A DNA stretch of 64,000 bases from Pseudomonas fulva NBRC 16637 = DSM 17717 (lineage in GTDB: Bacteria; Pseudomonadota; Gammaproteobacteria; Pseudomonadales; Pseudomonadaceae): the NCBI RefSeq assembly GCF_000730565.1, contig NZ_BBIQ01000020.1:31115-95114 (forward strand), in the 5' to 3' direction. Under the pieces are notes generated by a model, which was given only the letters and a program-made list of their open reading frames with translations, searched no databases and was not told the DNA's origin. The position numbers and the translations under genes were made by a program. Below, piece after piece: positions 50,390 through 60,087 of the stretch. Each line of letters begins with the position of its first letter. Within the stretch, counting starts at the first letter, position 1.

Positions 50390-50734
50390 ATGTCCGATTT
50401 CATCACCGTGCTGCGTGAAACCTGCCCCACCCCGGTCGTGGACGCGACCAAGTGGAAACGCATCGGCGGCGACCCGCACACCGTGAACCTGAACGCCTAC
50501 CTGTCGGCCGACGGCAGCAAGATCATGGGCACCTGGATCTGCACCCCGGGCAAGTTCGAAGTCAACTACGACAAGTGGGAATACTGCCACTTCCTCGATG
50601 GCTACTGCATCGTCACCCCGGAAGGCGAGGAACCGAAACACCTCAAGGCAGGTGACGTGTTCGTGATCGAGCCAGGGATGAAGGGGACCTGGGAGGTGGT
50701 CGAGACGGTGCGCAAATACTTCGTCTTCGCCTGA
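50390..50734 (+). CDS. Cupin domain protein (DUF861 type)
   Basis: A 114-residue single-domain cupin of the ureidoglycine-aminohydrolase-like group, with GTWICTPGKFEVNYDKWEYCHFLDGYCIVTPEGEEP then GDVFVIEPGMKGTWEVVETVRKYFVF. The metal-binding His set of classical cupins is incomplete: KWEYCHFL keeps one Glu and one His. The function is unknown. ATG 50390 is preceded by CAGGAGTTGTGCC. It converges with mmsB. Confidence 0.83.
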   Translation: MSDFITVLRETCPTPVVDATKWKRIGGDPHTVNLNAYLSADGSKIMGTWICTPGKFEVNYDKWEYCHFLDGYCIVTPEGEEPKHLKAGDVFVIEPGMKGTWEVVETVRKYFVFA

Positions 50735-50744
50735 TTGGCAGACG

Positions 50745-50770
50745 CAGGGGGCGCAATGAGCCGCCCCCTG
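50745..50770. terminator. Hairpin between the cupin gene and mmsB
   Basis: CAGGGGGCG (50745-50753) pairs with CGCCCCCTG (50762-50770) around an 8-base loop, between convergent stop codons. There is no U-run, so function is inferred. Confidence 0.55.
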
Positions 50771-50795
50771 TACAACGATGACGTGCAGCCTTTGA

Positions 50796-51683
50796 TCATT
50801 GTGGCTTGCGGTAGGCCTCGATGATGGCCGAGAAGTCCTTGCCACCCTCCCCGCGCAGGCTCATGGCCTGGTACAGCTGTTGCGCGAGGGCGCCGAGGAT
50901 TACGGGCTGGCGGGCCTGACGCGCAGCTTCGGTGGCCAGCCCCAGGTCCTTGAGCATCAATTCGGCGCCGAAGCCGCCGGTGTAGCCACGCGAGGACGGC
51001 GCCGTCTCGATCACGCCAGGCCAGGGGTTGTAGGTGTCGGAGCTCCAGCAGCGGCCGGTGGAGCTGTTGATGATGCCTGCCAGCACCTGAGTGTCGATAC
51101 CCAGAGCATTGCCCAGCGCCATGGCTTCGGACACACCGATCATCGAAATGCCCAGCAGCAAGTTGTTGCAGATCTTGGCGATCTGCCCCGTCCCCACTTC
51201 GCCGCAGTGCACGATGTTGCGGCCCATGTGCTCGAGCACCGGCTTGAGCGCTGCGAACAGTTCGTCGCTGGCTCCAACCATGAAGGTCAGCGTACCGGCC
51301 GCCGCCCCACCCGTGCCTCCGGAGACAGGCGCATCGCCCATGTCCACGCCCTTGGCGGCCGCCGCCTTGGACACCTCGCGCGCGGTCTGTGGGTCGATGG
51401 TGCTGCAATCGACGGTGGGCGTACCAGCTCGGATCCCGGCCAGTACCCCATCGTCATCGAGGTAGACGCTGCGCACGTGCGCGGCTGCCGGCAACATGGT
51501 GATGACCAGGTCGCTTTCGGCTACCGCCTCGCGTGGTGAGGCGCTGACCTGCCCACCCAGGGCGCCGAGTTCTGCCAGTACCTCCTTGTTCAAGTCAAAC
51601 AGGGCAAGCGCGTGACCGGCCTTGATCAGGTTGCGGGCCATGGGGGCGCCCATGTTGCCCAAGCCAATGAATGCGATACGCAT
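50796..51683 (-). CDS. mmsB: 3-hydroxyisobutyrate dehydrogenase
   Basis: A 295-residue beta-hydroxyacid dehydrogenase that oxidises 3-hydroxyisobutyrate to methylmalonate semialdehyde in valine breakdown. NAD motif FIGLGNMGAPMARNL at the N terminus, substrate loop DAPVSGGTGGAAAGTL and the catalytic Lys region GQIAKICNNLLLG. It follows mmsA by 10 bases in the same operon, product feeding the partner enzyme. Confidence 0.96.
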   Translation of the reverse strand: MRIAFIGLGNMGAPMARNLIKAGHALALFDLNKEVLAELGALGGQVSASPREAVAESDLVITMLPAAAHVRSVYLDDDGVLAGIRAGTPTVDCSTIDPQTAREVSKAAAAKGVDMGDAPVSGGTGGAAAGTLTFMVGASDELFAALKPVLEHMGRNIVHCGEVGTGQIAKICNNLLLGISMIGVSEAMALGNALGIDTQVLAGIINSSTGRCWSSDTYNPWPGVIETAPSSRGYTGGFGAELMLKDLGLATEAARQARQPVILGALAQQLYQAMSLRGEGGKDFSAIIEAYRKPQ

Positions 51684-51693
51684 GACGTGCTCC

Positions 51694-53220
51694 TTAGCGC
51701 AGGCTGATGGTGGTGTTCACGCCGTCGTTGATACTGTCGTCATCGAACCAGCGGGCGGTAACCGTCTTGGTCTGGGTGTAGAACTGCACCACCTGCTTGC
51801 CGTACGGCCCCAGATCTCCCAGCTTGGAGCCGCGCGAGCCGGTGAAGCTGAAGAACGGTACGGGCACCGGGATCGGGATGTTGATGCCCACCTGCCCGAC
51901 GTCGATCTCGCTCTGGAACTTGCGTGCCGCCGCGCCGCTCTGGGTGAACAGACCGGTGCCGTTGCCGAACGGATTGGCGTTGACCAGGGCGATGGCCTCA
52001 TCGAGGGTGTCGACCTCGAGCGTGACCAGAACCGGACCGAAGATTTCCTGGGTATAGACCTGCATGTCGGTGGTCACGCCCGAGAACAACGTGGGGCCGA
52101 CGAAGTTGCCGTGCTCATAGCCCGGCACCTTGACGTCGCGGCCATCGAGTTCCAAGGTGGCGCCCTCTCGGATGCCGCTCTCGATCAGGCTCAGTACACG
52201 CTCCTTTGCCCGCTTGGACACCACCGGCCCCACATCGGTACCTGGCTCGCTGCCGGCGTTCACGCTGAGCTTGCTCGCCGCTTGCTTGATGTCTGGCAGC
52301 CATTCGCGGGCCTTGCCCACCAGCACCGCAACCGAGGTGGCCATGCAGCGCTGGCCTGCAGCGCCAAAGGCCGCCCCTACGAGGGCATTCACGGTTTGCG
52401 TACGGTTGGCGTCCGGCAGCACCACGGCATGGTTCTTGGCGCCCATCATCGACTGCACGCGCTTGCCATGCTGGCTGGCCAGGTTGTAGACATGGGTACC
52501 TACCTCGGTCGAGCCGACGAAGGAAATCGCCTTGATGTCCTGGTGTGTGCACAGGGCATCGACCACGGCCTTGCCCCCATGGACCACATTGAGCACACCG
52601 GCGGGCACCCCGGCCTCCACGGCCAGCTCGACCAGCAACAAGGTCGACAACGGGTCCTGCTCGGAGGGCTTGAGCACGAAGGTGTTGCCGCAGACGATGG
52701 CCATGGGGAACATCCACAGCGGGATCATCGCGGGGAAGTTGAACGGCGTGATGCCAGCGCATACCCCAATCGGCTGACGCAAGGTATAGGTATCGACACC
52801 GCCTGCCACGTTTTCGGCGAATTCGCCCATTTGCAGGGTGCCGATGGAAGCCGCGTGCTCGACCACTTCCAGGCCACGGAAGATATCGCCCTCGGCGTCG
52901 GCCAGGGTCTTGCCCTGTTCGGCGCTCAGCACCTGGGCAATGCGCTTGCTGTGTTCACGGATCAGCGCCTGGAGCTTGAGCATGATGCGCATGCGCGCGC
53001 CAATCGGCGTATGGCGCCAGGTCAGAAAGGCACGCTGGGCCGCTGCCACGGCGGCGTCCACCTCCTCGGCGGTGGCGAACGGAACACGCGCCAGCACGGC
53101 CTGGGTGGCCGGGTTGACGATATCGCGCCACTCGCTCGTTCGGGACTCCACCCATTGACCATCGATCAGCAGCTTGGCCTGCTCGACCTTGGTCTGGTCA
53201 GGGGACTGGGGTGCGTTCAT
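51694..53220 (-). CDS. mmsA: Methylmalonate-semialdehyde dehydrogenase (acylating)
   Basis: A 508-residue CoA-dependent aldehyde dehydrogenase that converts methylmalonate semialdehyde to propionyl-CoA (and malonate semialdehyde to acetyl-CoA). The NAD-binding FVGSTEVGTHVY and the active-site Cys in AAGQRCMATSVAVLVG are clear; it lacks the Glu general base of hydrolytic ALDHs, as usual for MMSDH (MMGAKNHAVVLPDA). First gene of mmsAB, with GGAGAACGCAG before the ATG. Divergent from a LysR gene. Confidence 0.96.
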   Translation of the reverse strand: MNAPQSPDQTKVEQAKLLIDGQWVESRTSEWRDIVNPATQAVLARVPFATAEEVDAAVAAAQRAFLTWRHTPIGARMRIMLKLQALIREHSKRIAQVLSAEQGKTLADAEGDIFRGLEVVEHAASIGTLQMGEFAENVAGGVDTYTLRQPIGVCAGITPFNFPAMIPLWMFPMAIVCGNTFVLKPSEQDPLSTLLLVELAVEAGVPAGVLNVVHGGKAVVDALCTHQDIKAISFVGSTEVGTHVYNLASQHGKRVQSMMGAKNHAVVLPDANRTQTVNALVGAAFGAAGQRCMATSVAVLVGKAREWLPDIKQAASKLSVNAGSEPGTDVGPVVSKRAKERVLSLIESGIREGATLELDGRDVKVPGYEHGNFVGPTLFSGVTTDMQVYTQEIFGPVLVTLEVDTLDEAIALVNANPFGNGTGLFTQSGAAARKFQSEIDVGQVGINIPIPVPVPFFSFTGSRGSKLGDLGPYGKQVVQFYTQTKTVTARWFDDDSINDGVNTTISLR

Positions 53221-53353
53221 CTGCGTTCTCCTTGGAATTATTGTCAGGACGAGATCGCCAGCGCCGTCGCTAACGCGGGGTGGCGTAAGAGGGCATGTTT
53301 CGAGTATAGATGTGCAAACATCCTACAAGAACGCATAAAAATTCCGGATCATC

Positions 53354-54316
53354 ATGCAAAAAGACCTCACATCCCTGAGCGCGCTCAACTGGGACGACTT
53401 GAAGTTCTTTCTCGAAGTGGCCCGCACGCGCAAGGCCAGCAGCGCGGCCAAACGGCTGAGCGTGGACTACACCACCGTCTCGCGGCGCATCACTTCGCTG
53501 GAAGGCGCGCTTGGCACCTTGCTGTTCGAAAAATCGCGCACCAGCGGCTTCGTGCTGACGGCAGAAGGTCAACGTCTGCTCAGTTATGCCGAGGCCATCG
53601 AAAGCACGCTGCACATGGCGTGCGAGCAGGTATCCGGCTCGGGGGTGGCGCTGTCGGGGCATGTGCGCATGGGCTGCACCGAGGGCTTCGGCAGTTTCTT
53701 CATCACCCCGCAGCTGAGCCACTTCGTCGATGCCTACCCGGCGATTTCAGTGGATATCCTGCCGCTGCCGCATTTCATCAGCCTTTCCAAACGCGAGGCG
53801 GACATCGTCATCGCCCTAGAACGCCCGGAACACGGGCCCTACGTATGCTGCAAGCTGTGCGACTACCGACTGCGCCTGTACGCCACGCAGGCATACCTGG
53901 ACAGCCATGCGCCGATCCAGGCCGTGGCCGACCTGGCCGGGCATCCCTTCATCAGTTATGTCGACGACCTGGCCTTCAGCTCCGAGCTGCTGTACCTGGC
54001 CAACCTGATCCCTGGGGCCACGGCTCACCTGCGCAGTACCAGTGTGATTGCCCAGTACACCGCTGCGCTTCAAGGCCGCGGGCTGGCGATTTTGCCGTGT
54101 TTCCTGGCCGCGCAGGACCCGCGGCTGGTGACGGTGCTGCCCGAGCAAGTGGAAGTGACGCGGCAATTCTGGATGTACTGCCGCGAAGACCTGCGCAAGC
54201 TCAAGCGCATCACCTTGTTGTGGGACTACATCCGCGAGGTGACCGAAGCCAATGCCCCACTGATGATGGGGCAGGACACGGTGATGCGCTTTACCAAGGC
54301 CTGCAACCAGGCCTGA
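53354..54316 (+). CDS. LysR-family regulator divergent from mmsAB
   Basis: A 320-residue LysR protein. The HTH is at residues about 14-73 (DDLKFFLEVARTRKASSAAKRLSVDYTTVSRRITSLEGALG). The substrate-binding domain includes GHVRMGCTEGFGSFFITPQLSHF. By divergent position it is the likely regulator of mmsAB; P. aeruginosa instead uses an AraC-type MmsR. The 133-base shared region holds the promoters. The ATG at 53354 is preceded by a weak Shine-Dalgarno (CCGGATC), so the start is slightly uncertain. Confidence 0.88.
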   Translation: MQKDLTSLSALNWDDLKFFLEVARTRKASSAAKRLSVDYTTVSRRITSLEGALGTLLFEKSRTSGFVLTAEGQRLLSYAEAIESTLHMACEQVSGSGVALSGHVRMGCTEGFGSFFITPQLSHFVDAYPAISVDILPLPHFISLSKREADIVIALERPEHGPYVCCKLCDYRLRLYATQAYLDSHAPIQAVADLAGHPFISYVDDLAFSSELLYLANLIPGATAHLRSTSVIAQYTAALQGRGLAILPCFLAAQDPRLVTVLPEQVEVTRQFWMYCREDLRKLKRITLLWDYIREVTEANAPLMMGQDTVMRFTKACNQA

Positions 54317-54337
54317 CGGCGCTGACGAGCGTCGCCC

Positions 54338-56413
54338 TCACACCTGCTCGAGCATCAACCCCGAAATACGTCGAACCTTGCGCCCCACGGCTTCCTCGAA
54401 AATGCCCTGGCGAGGTTCCACCAGGCTGAAGCAGTGCTTGGCACGGGTGATGCCGGTGTAGACCAGTTCCTTGGTCAGGACCGGGTTGAGCGCGTCGGGC
54501 AGGACCAGTGCGGTATGGCCGAATTCCGAGCCCTGGGACTTGTGCACGGTCATAGCGAACACGGTTTCCACCTCGTTCAGGCGGCTGGGGAGCACGAAGC
54601 GTACGCCACCCTTGCCATCGTTGCGGGGAAAGGCCACGCGCAGCAATGGCTTGCCCTGCTCATCCGGCAGGCACAGGGCGATACCGATGTCGCCGTTCAT
54701 CAAACCCAGCCCATAGTCGTTGCGGGTGACCAACACCGGCCGGCCCTCGTACCAAGGCTGCTGGCTGTCGATCAGGCCGGCGCTGTGCAGCACCCGCGCC
54801 ACCCGCTCGTTCAACCCCTCTACACCCCAGGCGCCACGGCGCACGGCGCACAACAGCTGGAAATCCTCGAAACGGTGCAGGACCTTGGCGGCCCAGCGTT
54901 CCCAGGCAGGGTCGTCGAATGGAGTGTCTAGTGCCGGACGCTGACTGCCCAAGGTACGCAAGTAGCTGCGATAGCCCTGGGGGCCTTCCGCGCCGCGGTC
55001 CAGGCCGTCGAGCAGCAGGCGATCGAAGGCGCGGTCATGCTCCTGTTTCAGGGCCAGGCTGTGGACGTCGGGCGGCGGCATGGCCAATAAGTCGCGCGCC
55101 GCATGGCTTTGCTGACGGTTGACCAATCGGGCGAGCTGACCGATGCCGCTGCCTTCGCCGAAGCGTCGGGAAAAACGCAGCATGACCACTTGCTGAGCCA
55201 GCGGATGGCGCTGTTCATCACCAGGCTCAAGACCGCTTTCAGACAGCGATTGCCCGCCGATATGCTCCAGCCATGCCTGGGTCGCTGGGGAGTAGCGGCC
55301 CTGCTCGGCATCCCGGCACAAATCACCCAGCACCGCCCCGGCCTCCACCGAGGCCAGCTGGTCCTTGTCACCGAGCAGCACCAGTCGTGCTTTTGGCGGC
55401 ATGGCATTGAGCAGGTTGGCCATCATCTCCAGGTCGATCATCGAAGCTTCGTCGACCACCAGTACATCCAGAGGCAGGGGGTTGGCGGCATTGTGACGGA
55501 AGTGTCGCGAGCCTGGACGGCTACCGAGCAGGCGGTGCACGGTACTGACTTCGGTGGGGATATGGCCACGCACGTCGCTGCTGACATGCAGGCGTTCGAC
55601 TTGCTGGCCAATGGATTCGGTCAGGCGAGCAGCTGCCTTGCCCGTGGGCGCCGCCAGGCGAATGCGCAACGGCCTGCCCGCTTCCACTGCCGGGGCCTGG
55701 AGCAAGGCAAGCAGGCGTACCACGGTGGTGGTCTTGCCGGTGCCAGGCCCACCCGTGATGATGCTGAACCCGGCGCGAGTGGCCAGGGCGCAGGCAAGCT
55801 TCTGCCAGTCCACCTGCCCTGCGAGGCTGCCGCCCTCGAACAGGGCATCCAGACGCCTCGTCAGGTCTGACGGTACGGCGTCGGCCTGGGTCAGGCGTTG
55901 GCGCAGGGTGCGGTCGATGCGCCGCTCATAACTCCAGTAGCGGCGCAGGTAAAGGCGTTCGCCGCTGAGGACCAAGGGCCGGGTGTGCTGCCCTGGCGTA
56001 TCGGCGGCTGCCACCAGCGGGCTTGCGGCGATGCGCTGGCGCCAGGCGTCCAGGTCAAGGCCGGCCAGCAGTTGGGAGGGCAACAGCAGCGGGCCGGTCA
56101 GCGCATCCCCCTCAGGCGGTAACGAGAGCGCGAAGTCAGGTTCGGCCAAGGTCTGCTGCAAGTCCAGGCAGACGTGCCCATGCCCCAGTTGATGGCTGGC
56201 AAGGGCGGCTGCCAACAGCAACAGCGGGTCACTGCCCGGCGCAAGCGTCTCCAGAAAGGATACGAAAGCACGGTCCAGCGCCCGCAACCAGCCGCGTTCG
56301 ACCCAGCGATCGAGCAGTTGCAGCAGGTCACTGCTGCGGTGTTGAGGGGCCAGGGCCAGCAGGTGCTCGGCCTGCAGGGGGGTGGGCAGCAGGTCGACGA
56401 GGCTTCGGCTCAT
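54338..56413 (-). CDS. recD: Exodeoxyribonuclease V subunit RecD
   Basis: A 691-residue SF1B helicase, the fast 5'-to-3' motor of RecBCD. N-terminal domain to about residue 165, then Walker A ITGGPGTGKTTTVVR, Walker B LVVDEASMID and the C-terminal helicase motif AMTVHKSQGSEF. Length is typical for pseudomonads. Its ATG overlaps the recB stop by 4 bases, which fixes the start and implies coupled translation. Last gene of recC-recB-recD. Confidence 0.95.
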   Translation of the reverse strand: MSRSLVDLLPTPLQAEHLLALAPQHRSSDLLQLLDRWVERGWLRALDRAFVSFLETLAPGSDPLLLLAAALASHQLGHGHVCLDLQQTLAEPDFALSLPPEGDALTGPLLLPSQLLAGLDLDAWRQRIAASPLVAAADTPGQHTRPLVLSGERLYLRRYWSYERRIDRTLRQRLTQADAVPSDLTRRLDALFEGGSLAGQVDWQKLACALATRAGFSIITGGPGTGKTTTVVRLLALLQAPAVEAGRPLRIRLAAPTGKAAARLTESIGQQVERLHVSSDVRGHIPTEVSTVHRLLGSRPGSRHFRHNAANPLPLDVLVVDEASMIDLEMMANLLNAMPPKARLVLLGDKDQLASVEAGAVLGDLCRDAEQGRYSPATQAWLEHIGGQSLSESGLEPGDEQRHPLAQQVVMLRFSRRFGEGSGIGQLARLVNRQQSHAARDLLAMPPPDVHSLALKQEHDRAFDRLLLDGLDRGAEGPQGYRSYLRTLGSQRPALDTPFDDPAWERWAAKVLHRFEDFQLLCAVRRGAWGVEGLNERVARVLHSAGLIDSQQPWYEGRPVLVTRNDYGLGLMNGDIGIALCLPDEQGKPLLRVAFPRNDGKGGVRFVLPSRLNEVETVFAMTVHKSQGSEFGHTALVLPDALNPVLTKELVYTGITRAKHCFSLVEPRQGIFEEAVGRKVRRISGLMLEQV

Positions 56414-59400
56414 GGGGCGTCTCCGGCAAACAGGTCATGCGCAACAGGTGCGTGCTCGCCGCGAAACAGGGCATCGAGGGTTTCGATCAGCTCGCGCGGG
56501 GGCTTGGCGTGATAAATACCATGCCCGCTGCTGTTGGCCCCTCGCAGGAAAATGAAAAGGGCCCCGCCGACATGCAGGTCATAGTCATAGTCCGCCAGGC
56601 GGGCGCGCAGCTGTCGGTGCAGGGCCAACAGGTACAGCACGTATTGCAGGTCATAACGATGCTCAAGGATGGCCCGCTGCATCGCGGCAGGGTCATACGC
56701 CTGAATGTCGGGGCCCAACCAATTGGATTTGTAATCGGTCACGTAGTAGCGCCCCTCCAGCTCGAACGCCAGGTCGATGAAACCCTTGAACATGCCGTTG
56801 AGCAGCGTCGGCTGCGCGGCTGGGCGCAGTAGCCCTGGATGGGTGTAGTGGGCCACCAGGCGGTCGAGCTGCTGGGCATCGACCTGGTGACTGGCAAACC
56901 AGAACTCCATTTCGACCTGGTAGCGGGTGAGCTGGCTGAGGGTCACGGTCAGGCCGTTTTGTGCCACGGGCATCGGTGTGTCGAGCAGGCCTGTGAGCCA
57001 CTGGGTCAGCGTCGGTATCCAGCCTTCCCAGCCGCGCCGGTTACAGCGCTGGCCCACGGTACGGGCCAGCGCTTGCGGGTTATCGTGTACCTGGGCAAAG
57101 CCTTCACGCCCGGCCCACTCCAGCAACCCGTGAAGGAACGTGCCGGGGTTCGGGCCGCGTGGGAAGCGGTGGATGTCTCCGCTGTCCGCGGGGACCTCGC
57201 GCAGTACCTGGGTATCGACGGGCTCATCGTCGAGCAGTTGTTGCGCCAGCGAGCTGTCGACGCCCAGTGCCTGCTCACCGATCCGCAGCGCGCTGTAGGA
57301 GGCGATCCACCACTGTTCGGCCGCCGCGCGCCGGGGCATACGGGCTGGGACCAGTTGGTGCTGCAACTGCGGGGTGTGGTAGAGCGCTCGGTCCGCTTCC
57401 GGAAGCCCAGGACAGGTTATGTGCGCGCTGGTATCGGCCAGTGCTTGCAACCAGCCTGTCAGTTGCTTGGAATCGGCAAGTTCGGCGCCGCCGCCTAGCA
57501 GGTAGCCGAGGGCCGAGCGATGCAGGCTCGAGCGCTTGTGATTACCGCGCTTGAGGTCGGCCACCCCCAGCCAGCAGGCATGCTGGGCACGGGTAAGCGC
57601 CACATACAAAAGGCGCAAGTCTTCGGCCAGGCGTTCGTCATCGGCGCGCTCGACCTGCGTGGCGTCCGGCGTCAGGGTCAGGTGCGCATTGCCCTGGCTG
57701 TCGTGCCAGGCGAGCGGCAGGCGGCTGCCGTCCACCGGTTTGCTGGAGCAGATGAACGGAAGATAGACCAATGGGTACTCCAGGCCCTTGGACTTGTGGA
57801 TGGTGACCACCTTGACCAGTTGCTCGTCGCTCTCCAGGCGCAGGATCTGCTCCTCGCCGGCCTGGCCTGAACTGGCCAGATGATCGGCCAGGTGGCGGAT
57901 CAGCGCCTGCTCACCGTCCAACTCGCCTGCGGCCTGCTGGAGCAACTCGGCCAGGTGCAACAGATTGGTGAGCACGCGCTCGCCGTCCGTGCGACGAATG
58001 AGCGTTCGCGGCAGCTCGAAGTCATGCAGCAACTGACGCAGCATGGGCAGCACGCCCTGGCGCTGCCACGTGTCGCGGTAGGCGCGAAACCGCATCACCC
58101 AGCTTTCCCACACCCGTTCGTCCTGGTTCAGGCGATCAAGCGCCGGCAGCGACAGGTCAAGCGTCAAGCTGGCCAACGCCGCCTTGAGCAGGCGCTCGGA
58201 GTCCGGCTCTGCGCAGGCTTTGAGCCAGGCCAGCAGGTCATGAGCCTCCTGGGCGGCGAACACCGAGTCCTTGTCGGAGAGGTAGACGCTGCGCACGCCT
58301 CGGGCAGCGAGCTCTGCGCGGATACGTTGCGCCTCGTGGCCATCGCGCACCAGGATGGCGATGTCCGATGGCAGGCACGGGCGCAAATGGCCATTGGCGT
58401 GCGCAAAGCCTGCCGTGCCGTGTTGACTGGCGTTGAGCAGGCCCACGATGTGACTCGCGCAACTGGTGGCCATCTGCTGCCGGTAAACGCCCATCGAAAC
58501 CGGCTCGTCGCTGGGGAGTTGCCAGCACTGGAGTGCGGCGCAGGGCTGACCCTGGAGCATCAGTTGCTCGCTGCGGCCCTGGGCGCGCACTGCAACGAAG
58601 GGCAGAGGGTTGTCGTCCGCCTCCCGAAAGAGGAAGGCGCCACGCCCGCTGGGACGCGCCTCGGCCTGCTGGAATACCTGGTTGACCGCCGCGACCATGC
58701 CTTCGCTGGAGCGGTAGTTGGTGTCCAGGCTGTGCAAGCGGCCTTGGGTCGCGCGACGGGCCGCGAGGTAGGTGTAGATATCGGCGCCCCGGAAGGCGTA
58801 GATCGCCTGCTTGGGGTCGCCGATCATGAACAGGCCGGTGTCGCCGTGGTTCTCGCTGATGCGGTAGATGCGTTCGAAAATACCGTACTGGATCGGGTCG
58901 GTGTCCTGGAATTCATCGATCATCGCCACCGGGAACTGCTCACGGATCAATCCGGCCAGTCGCTCGCCTGCCTCGCTGTACAGTGCCTGCTGCAACCGCA
59001 GGAGCATGTCGTCGAACCCCATCTCCGCGCGGCGCCGCTTCTCCACTTCGAACTGCGCCGAAACCCAGCTGGCGGCATGTTCGAGTAGCGCTGCGTCCGG
59101 GCTGGCCAGGGCCTGCAGGTCTTGTTGCAATGTTTGCATGGCATCGAGTGCAGGGTGCGCTGGCGGCTCGCCGACTTTCCAGGCCTCGGCGAGGCCCGCA
59201 GGGGTCAGGCGGGTGAAGCCTGTACCCAGGTCAAGTTCCACGCACTGTTCGTCGTTGCACCACTGGGATAATTTGTCGAACCAGGGTTCGAAGTAGCGGG
59301 CCTGCATCTTCCTGCCGTCTACCTGTTTGGCGGCCACGGCGTCATGACAGAGCTGTCGCAGCTCCTGGACCCAGACCGCCCAGGGCCCCTTGAGCCGGGC

Positions 59401-60087
59401 CAGTTGCTCGTCGCGGGCCTGCAACGCCTCAAGGATCAGTGCCTCGGGCTCGGGCCCTTGGTGGGCGGCACGCACCCTGCCAAACAGCGGGCGAATGCGG
59501 GGCAAGAGCGCGGCAGGGCTGACCCAGTGGCTACGCACCCACGTCAGGGCCTGGCTTTGCATGCCGTAGCAGAAACGTCGCCAGTAATCGCGCACCACCT
59601 GCCCCAGCAGTTCACTGTGGTCGGTTTCGAGGGTCTGGGTAAACAGGCTGCCGCTGTCGAATGCGTGCTCACGCAACATGCGCTGGCACCAGCCGTGAAT
59701 GGTCGATACGGCTGCTTCGTCCATCCACTGCACAGCGGTTTCCAGCCGGGCGGCACTGCTGGCCCACGCGTGCTGTGGATAATCGTCACGCAATTGCGCC
59801 AGCAGCGGGTCGACGGCTTCGAGTTCACCGCGGAAAAACCGCGCCGCCTCAGCCAGCCGAGTCCGGATACGCTCGCGCAACTCCTTGGTGGCAGCGTCTG
59901 TGAACGTCACTACCAGAATCTGCGGCGGCAGCAGCTCTCGTTCGAAACCCTGCTCGCCACCGTGGCCGAGGATAAGGCGCAGGTACAACGCTGAAATGGT
60001 GAACGTCTTGCCCGTTCCCGCGCTGGCCTCGATCAGCTGGCTGCCGTGCAAGGGAAAATTTAGGGCCAGTGGCCGAGCCTGGGTCAT
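56410..60087 (-). CDS. recB: Exodeoxyribonuclease V subunit RecB
   Basis: A 1225-residue helicase-nuclease. Walker A EASAGTGKTFTIS at residues 19-31, Walker B MIDEFQDTDPIQY, and a C-terminal nuclease domain with GFIDLAFELEGRYYVTDYKSNW, which carries the Asp and Lys of the single RecBCD nuclease site. It unwinds 3'-to-5', cuts DNA and loads RecA after Chi. ATGA overlap with the recC stop (60084-60087). Intact and of usual length. Confidence 0.97.
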   Translation of the reverse strand: MTQARPLALNFPLHGSQLIEASAGTGKTFTISALYLRLILGHGGEQGFERELLPPQILVVTFTDAATKELRERIRTRLAEAARFFRGELEAVDPLLAQLRDDYPQHAWASSAARLETAVQWMDEAAVSTIHGWCQRMLREHAFDSGSLFTQTLETDHSELLGQVVRDYWRRFCYGMQSQALTWVRSHWVSPAALLPRIRPLFGRVRAAHQGPEPEALILEALQARDEQLARLKGPWAVWVQELRQLCHDAVAAKQVDGRKMQARYFEPWFDKLSQWCNDEQCVELDLGTGFTRLTPAGLAEAWKVGEPPAHPALDAMQTLQQDLQALASPDAALLEHAASWVSAQFEVEKRRRAEMGFDDMLLRLQQALYSEAGERLAGLIREQFPVAMIDEFQDTDPIQYGIFERIYRISENHGDTGLFMIGDPKQAIYAFRGADIYTYLAARRATQGRLHSLDTNYRSSEGMVAAVNQVFQQAEARPSGRGAFLFREADDNPLPFVAVRAQGRSEQLMLQGQPCAALQCWQLPSDEPVSMGVYRQQMATSCASHIVGLLNASQHGTAGFAHANGHLRPCLPSDIAILVRDGHEAQRIRAELAARGVRSVYLSDKDSVFAAQEAHDLLAWLKACAEPDSERLLKAALASLTLDLSLPALDRLNQDERVWESWVMRFRAYRDTWQRQGVLPMLRQLLHDFELPRTLIRRTDGERVLTNLLHLAELLQQAAGELDGEQALIRHLADHLASSGQAGEEQILRLESDEQLVKVVTIHKSKGLEYPLVYLPFICSSKPVDGSRLPLAWHDSQGNAHLTLTPDATQVERADDERLAEDLRLLYVALTRAQHACWLGVADLKRGNHKRSSLHRSALGYLLGGGAELADSKQLTGWLQALADTSAHITCPGLPEADRALYHTPQLQHQLVPARMPRRAAAEQWWIASYSALRIGEQALGVDSSLAQQLLDDEPVDTQVLREVPADSGDIHRFPRGPNPGTFLHGLLEWAGREGFAQVHDNPQALARTVGQRCNRRGWEGWIPTLTQWLTGLLDTPMPVAQNGLTVTLSQLTRYQVEMEFWFASHQVDAQQLDRLVAHYTHPGLLRPAAQPTLLNGMFKGFIDLAFELEGRYYVTDYKSNWLGPDIQAYDPAAMQRAILEHRYDLQYVLYLLALHRQLRARLADYDYDLHVGGALFIFLRGANSSGHGIYHAKPPRELIETLDALFRGEHAPVAHDLFAGDAP

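Noticed and set aside
51622..54429. Very long open frame (935 codons) on the + strand opposite mmsB and mmsA
   Set aside because: It is antisense to two clear enzymes, has His/Gly/Gln-rich low-complexity translation without any domain, and arises from high-GC codon bias in the opposite strand.
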